Made by a program: the position numbers and the translations under genes. Of a stretch of 58,176 bases of DNA, positions 54,725 to 58,176 are shown in pieces. The DNA comes from Pelomyxa schiedti (taxonomy: Eukaryota > Evosea > Pelobiontida > Pelomyxidae), in assembly GCA_020536535.1 (NCBI GenBank), contig JAHLWZ010000890.1, positions 1 through 58,176 of the forward strand, in the 5' to 3' direction. The notes under the pieces were generated by a model. The model saw nothing but the letters and a program-made list of their open reading frames with translations. It did no database searches and was not told the DNA's origin. The stretch's first letter is position 1. Every line of letters begins with the position of its first letter.

Positions 54725-56242
54725 TTACAAAGAGGAAATACGTTGAAGTTCAGCTGGGTACCGAAGCCGTTTGGCTTGCTGCAACTGCATCTCTGCTTCT
54801 TGCTGTTGCATTGTGGCTTGAAACCACACTTCATGTGCCCTTTGAAGGAACATACTATTTCGAGGCATATACAAACCACAGGAATTTAAATTCCCTAAGT
54901 TTGGACCACAGGAATTTAAATTTGCTGTGCTTGTTGTTGTGGTGGTTGTTGTTGTGGTTGTGGTTGTGGCAGCAGGGGGTGATGACAGAGTGATGGAAGA
55001 ATGATGAGTGGGGGCATCACTGCTAGGTTTTTCCAAGTGTGATGACACATCAACACCCGTCGAGGGTGCAGATAAATCACTATCAGATTGGTTCTTACTA
55101 CTATCATTACACAGACTGGGACTGGCAGCACACACAAGTCCCTGAACGTCATTAATACTGCTGCTGAGTTTCTGAGGCTCCTCAGGATAGCCAGGGTGCA
55201 CGTGCGTGTGGTGCTTTCGCCGCCTGTGATGCCCGTGGTCACTTCTGTGAGGAGATTGTGTATGTGATGAATGACAGTGTCCACTGCTTCTATGGTGAGA
55301 TATCCGGGATGAGGAAGAAGGAGGAGCAGTAGCTGCGGATGAAGGTAATGGGAATGATGTGGATGCTGATGGACTTGAACCAGTCAGTGGAGCAGAGGCC
55401 AAAAGGTGAGTGTGGTGGTGGCGATGACACCCAGACACAAATGATGAGGATGGGGGTGCAGACGAGACCAGTGCAGGCAATGAATTTGAGGGTGCATCTG
55501 AAGAAGAGGACGAGGATGATGAATAACACGAGGATTGTGGTTGTGGTTGGGACTGGGATTGTGATGATGATGACGATGTGGTGGTGGGTGAATTCTGGTG
55601 TTGTATTTGGAGGAGGATTTGCATTTGTTGGTGCTGCTGCAGTTGTTGCTGCTGCAGAAGAAAGTGCTGCTCCTGTACGAGCCTCTGGGTCACGAGGAGC
55701 TCGGCCTGCAGCTGCCTCAGGGACAGCTCCTTGTCCGACGGCGAGACGCCGGCGGAGTCGTGCGGCTGGGCTGCTGTCGGCAATAATAACGAATAGTAGT
55801 TGGGTGAATGTGTCTCCGACGAACAGGAGCTGCTTGTTGCTGTCGATGATGGCGTGGTTGTTGGTGTTGTTGTGGAGGAAGTCTGAGGGAGGGAGGGGGA
55901 TGGAGACGGAGACGGAGACGGAGAGGGCATTGGGGGCGAGACCCGGGACTGCTCAGGGGGGCTCATGTGCCTCAACGTCGAGGAGGCCGTGCAACTCGTG
56001 GCACCACCCACACGGCCCCCGTTTTGTTGGGGCTGCTGTGGTTGCTGTTGCTGGTGCTGTGTGGTGGCGGCGGGGGGGTGGTGGTGTTGGTGCCTGCTGG
56101 TGCCAGGCTCACAGGGGCTTGCTGTGGTTGTGGGTGGTGCCGATGGTGTCGACGTTGCGGTGGTTGTTGCGGTCGTCGGTGGCTGTGGAGGATCGCTGTT
56201 GTGGGTGTCGTGCCCTTCGGCGCCGGGCTCTTCGTCGGACAT
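54725..56242 (-). CDS. Low-complexity Ser/Thr/Pro/Gln/His-rich protein
   Basis: One uninterrupted frame of 505 codons from ATG 56242 (MSDEEPGAEGHDTHNSDPP). Composition is dominated by T, S, P, Q and H. It includes a central helix with charge (SDKELSLRQLQAELLVTQRL, then Q-rich QQQQLQQHQQMQI), His clusters (CHRHHHTH, HHRRRKHHTHVHP), a poly-Thr run, and a C-terminal helical segment QQQEAEMQLQQAKRLRYPAE. I recognise no domain. Such proteins in amoebae are often nuclear or RNA-associated, but nothing here proves that. The acidic start and the two helical islands argue it is coding. Its stop lies only 41 nt from the Clu gene's ATG on the same strand. Confidence 0.6.
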   Translation of the reverse strand: MSDEEPGAEGHDTHNSDPPQPPTTATTTATSTPSAPPTTTASPCEPGTSRHQHHHPPAATTQHQQQQPQQPQQNGGRVGGATSCTASSTLRHMSPPEQSRVSPPMPSPSPSPSPSPSLPQTSSTTTPTTTPSSTATSSSCSSETHSPNYYSLLLPTAAQPHDSAGVSPSDKELSLRQLQAELLVTQRLVQEQHFLLQQQQLQQHQQMQILLQIQHQNSPTTTSSSSSQSQSQPQPQSSCYSSSSSSSSDAPSNSLPALVSSAPPSSSFVSGCHRHHHTHLLASAPLTGSSPSASTSFPLPSSAATAPPSSSSRISHHRSSGHCHSSHTQSPHRSDHGHHRRRKHHTHVHPGYPEEPQKLSSSINDVQGLVCAASPSLCNDSSKNQSDSDLSAPSTGVDVSSHLEKPSSDAPTHHSSITLSSPPAATTTTTTTTTTTTSTANLNSCGPNLGNLNSCGLYMPRNSMFLQRAHEVWFQATMQQQEAEMQLQQAKRLRYPAELQRISSL

Positions 56243-56623
56243 GGTCGCCTGAAGAAAGAAGGGGAAAAAAAAGGAGACGAAAGAAGACGAACCAACAGAT
56301 TGGAATCAATTGCTTTTCGCGGAAGAAATTTGATGCTGCTCATTCACTGGGAATTGGCGGTCTCGACATTTTCAGACATGCTTTTATCACCCGTTTGTTC
56401 AACCCGAGTTTCATTGAGCGACTTGGAATCAAGCATGTCAAGGGTGTGGGAGGACTATTTTTTCACTTGGAGACCCCTTACCATATCTCAGGTATTCTGC
56501 TCTATGGTCAAGATAACCAAAAACTTCAGGTATCTTTTTTTGAGCACTTTGAAGCTTGTTCATGATAGGGTTTGCTGTACCTCTTTCACATACATAAACC
56601 AGAGCCATCTCATGTCTGAAACC

Positions 56624-56715
56624 ATGGAGATGTTTATCAGGGGGTTGAGATAATTGTAGACCAAACTAGTAATGTTATCCAAAGGTTGTGCTTTCATTTC
56701 CTCTTTTGATTTCCA
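56624..56715 (+). repeat. 92-nt direct repeat, copy 1
   Basis: Begins ATGGAGATGTTTATCAG and ends TTTTGATTTCCA. It differs from copy 2 by a single G/A about 18 bases in. It is not seen elsewhere in the window. Confidence 0.9.
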
Positions 56716-56875
56716 TGGTTTTCACCACTGCAAAGTTCATTAAAGAATGACAACATGCACTGTACTGCCTGAAGAACTGGGGAGCTATGTCCTCCAATTA
56801 AGGAAGATATCTTATTGTTCTGAACTGGATGCCAACCACATGGTTCTATATAGATGTGCACCTTGAATACCTTTA

Positions 56876-56967
56876 ATGGAGATGTTTATCAGGAGGTTGA
56901 GATAATTGTAGACCAAACTAGTAATGTTATCCAAAGGTTGTGCTTTCATTTCCTCTTTTGATTTCCA
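56876..56967 (+). repeat. 92-nt direct repeat, copy 2
   Basis: Second copy, 252 bases after the first. The intervening 160 bases are not repeated, so this is a spaced duplication, not a tandem array. Confidence 0.9.
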
Positions 56968-57539
56968 ACACCTTACCTCAGGTTCCATTTGAACAAGAAT
57001 GATCCTTTCATTGAAATGTTCACAACAGTTGGTCCCATCAGTACAACAACAATGTCCTCTACGGCAAATCTATAATGGACTGAGAGACCTGCTGAGTCAG
57101 AACTCGGACCTGACATCTTAGGAAATCAAAAACTGATGTTCGTGGAAGTCTCCCTGATCGTTCACCTCGATTTCAAGTCCTTTTCAAGTCCTTATAAGCC
57201 CAAGACACTCCAACCTTAAAAGAATGAATGAATTATTAATTATGCAAACATTCCCACTCCCAAAAAAATCCCACACAAATAAGTTTATATCCTGCACTCA
57301 CCTGGATGGGTGGTGATTTTTTTTCCCAATCAAGTTCCTGTAAACAGCTCTGCCCCGTTTTTTTGGGTGGTGATCCAGTCAAAAAGCTGTGAAAAATCAC
57401 TGCCCGGGCGGTGATAAGTGGTTTGCACCTAGCTGTTATTCCTCACTGCAAAAGGCTTGCTTATTTGTCCCAGACAAACACGATGGGGTTATTTGATCCC
57501 TGTGTTACTGGGTATAATAGTGAAGATCTTGTTCTAGAA

Positions 57540-58130
57540 CTAAAGACAAGAAAAAAAAATTGGTTGTTGCATAGTGATGGGACACAATAAACCAACGAGA
57601 GCAACAACTGAGGTAGACACAAGAACGTCGTTATTGGTGCCTCCAAGTGTGGTGACAAGTGTGTTGTTGGGTGGGATGTTGGGGGAGGTGATGACGGCAG
57701 CGACAGGGGGAACAATGGTGGTGGGGGCAACAACAGGGGCAACAAATGTGGTGCTTTCAGTGGTGGCGACTGGTGCGGCAGTGAAATGTGTGGTGGCTGC
57801 CATGGGGGGAGCTACAACATTGGTGGCAAGTGTGGCGGGTGTGGTGATGGGTGTGGTGATGAGTGCGGCGACGGGTGCAGCGACAGGTGCAGTGATGGGT
57901 GCGGTGACAACTGCAGCGATGACTGCGGCAACGACTGTGGCGATGACTGTGGTGACGGGTGTGGCGACGACTGTGGCGACTAGTGTGGTGACAGGTGTGG
58001 TGACGGGTGCAGCAACAAGTGCCAGGATGGGTGTGACTGGTGGGATGAGGGCAATAAAGGGTACTTCAACTGGATTGCTACCAACAGGTGCCACACACAC
58101 TACTACAGTGTTGTCCCCTTTAGCTAACAA
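57540..58130 (-). CDS. Thr/Val/Pro/Ala-rich repetitive protein, 3' exon, partial
   Basis: An open frame of 196 codons that continues slightly upstream ([20 protein letters not shown]) and probably begins at an acceptor near 58120 (AAGCAG), so the start lies outside or in an unseen exon. The middle is a degenerate repeat of [14 protein letters not shown]-like units. The tail is Asn/Pro-rich, then [20 protein letters not shown] and a final hydrophobic stretch. The small-residue triplet before a C-terminal hydrophobic end is compatible with GPI anchoring, and the T-rich repeats with O-glycosylation, so a cell-surface or mucin-like protein is inferred. No enzyme motif is seen. The alternative is a non-coding repeat region. 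Confidence 0.4.
   Translation of the reverse strand: MLAKGDNTVVVCVAPVGSNPVEVPFIALIPPVTPILALVAAPVTTPVTTLVATVVATPVTTVIATVVAAVIAAVVTAPITAPVAAPVAALITTPITTPATLATNVVAPPMAATTHFTAAPVATTESTTFVAPVVAPTTIVPPVAAVITSPNIPPNNTLVTTLGGTNNDVLVSTSVVALVGLLCPITMQQPIFFSCL
57810..58022. repeat. Degenerate short tandem repeat (GGTGTGGTGAYGGGTG-like)
   Basis: A G/T/C-rich region built from imperfect 12-15 base units of the kind GGTGTGGTGACGGGTG, with variants GTGCAGTGATGG and ACTGTGGCGACG. On the minus strand it codes the PVTT/VATV repeats. The plus-strand Cys/Gly/Asp-rich frame is its shadow. Confidence 0.75.
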
Positions 58131-58176
58131 ACAATCAGCAGCACCTGCTTCCTCTCAACCAAAAAGAAAAATACCC

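Larger units (their letters stand above)
56243..57539. other. About 1.3 kb without a supported gene; contains short direct repeats
   Basis: Between the low-complexity gene and the right-hand gene. The first 300 bases keep a plus-strand frame (IERLGIKHVKGVGGLFFHLE) that recalls nothing definite and may be relic coding sequence. The middle carries the 92-nt direct repeats described separately. The rest is AT-rich with stops in every frame. Confidence 0.45.

Noticed and set aside
57786-57983. Plus-strand Cys/Gly/Asp-rich frame resembling a metallothionein
   Set aside because: It is the antisense shadow of a minisatellite. The units are degenerate, no convincing start context is present, and the minus strand frame is longer.
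1-58176. CRISPR arrays, rRNA genes, operons and insertion sequences
   Set aside because: None seen. Introns and eukaryotic domain content exclude a prokaryotic origin, and no transposase or reverse transcriptase frame was found.

Overview
This is a protist (eukaryotic) nuclear window with about 25 protein-coding genes. Genes are packed on both strands and most are split by very short GT-AG introns, typically 43-58 nt where I could resolve them by reading frame and family similarity. The Ras gene has a P-loop of the form [11 protein letters not shown] and the rest of its G domain is very close to dictyostelid Ras. Together with a Clu protein, a TOM1/THH1-like 7TM protein and an MFSD8-like transporter, this points to an amoebozoan. 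I cannot name the species. CDS coordinates below are genomic spans from start codon to stop codon and include introns. Exon joins were inferred by eye.

Layout. 1-4952 (minus): tandem array of four related genes, at least two with a VWA/MIDAS domain and one without. 5167-7883 (+): Pro-rich/coiled-coil protein. 8218-8985 (+): Ras. 9173-13345 (+): RUN-domain coiled-coil protein. 13618-14386 (+): a small uncertain Sel1-like gene. 14689-14829: a tRNA-Lys(UUU) whose 3' half lies upstream of its 5' half, which looks like a circularly permuted tRNA gene. 15357-16168: local duplication around a 100-N gap. 16608-17660: decayed inverted copy of the RUN gene. 17813-20015 (minus): PX-like helical protein. 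20399-22024 (minus): 7TM TOM1-like. 22257-25146 (+): CDK12/13-like kinase. 25477-27622 (minus): secreted adenosine deaminase (ADA2/ADGF). 27726-29461 (minus): DEDDy 3'-5' exonuclease. 29695-31389 (+): diphosphomevalonate decarboxylase. 31455-34684 (+): C2-TPR-PH-PH protein with a CaaX end. 34781-36055 (minus): DCUN1D neddylation factor. 36247-37443 (minus): NTAN1 amidase. 37787-38654 (+): START protein. 38936-42424 (+): cap-binding protein CBP80 with an RGG-rich N-terminus. 42498-43811 (minus): unknown. 43943-46359 (minus): MFSD8/CLN7-like transporter. 46607-49595 (minus): EF-hand coiled-coil protein. 49944-54683 (minus): Clu-TPR-WD40 protein. 54725-56242 (minus): low-complexity protein. 57540-58130 (minus): repetitive Thr/Val/Pro surface-like protein running toward the window edge.

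The genes do not form a pathway. They are a housekeeping mix: signalling (Ras, CDK), protein turnover (DCUN1D, NTAN1), RNA metabolism (CBP80, exonuclease), lipid and isoprenoid metabolism (START, MVD) and trafficking (RUN, PX, PH). The strongest unusual signals are the permuted tRNA-Lys, the inverted RUN pseudogene that could give antisense RNA, the VWA-family array, and the C2-TPR-PH-PH-CaaX and Clu-TPR-WD40 architectures.
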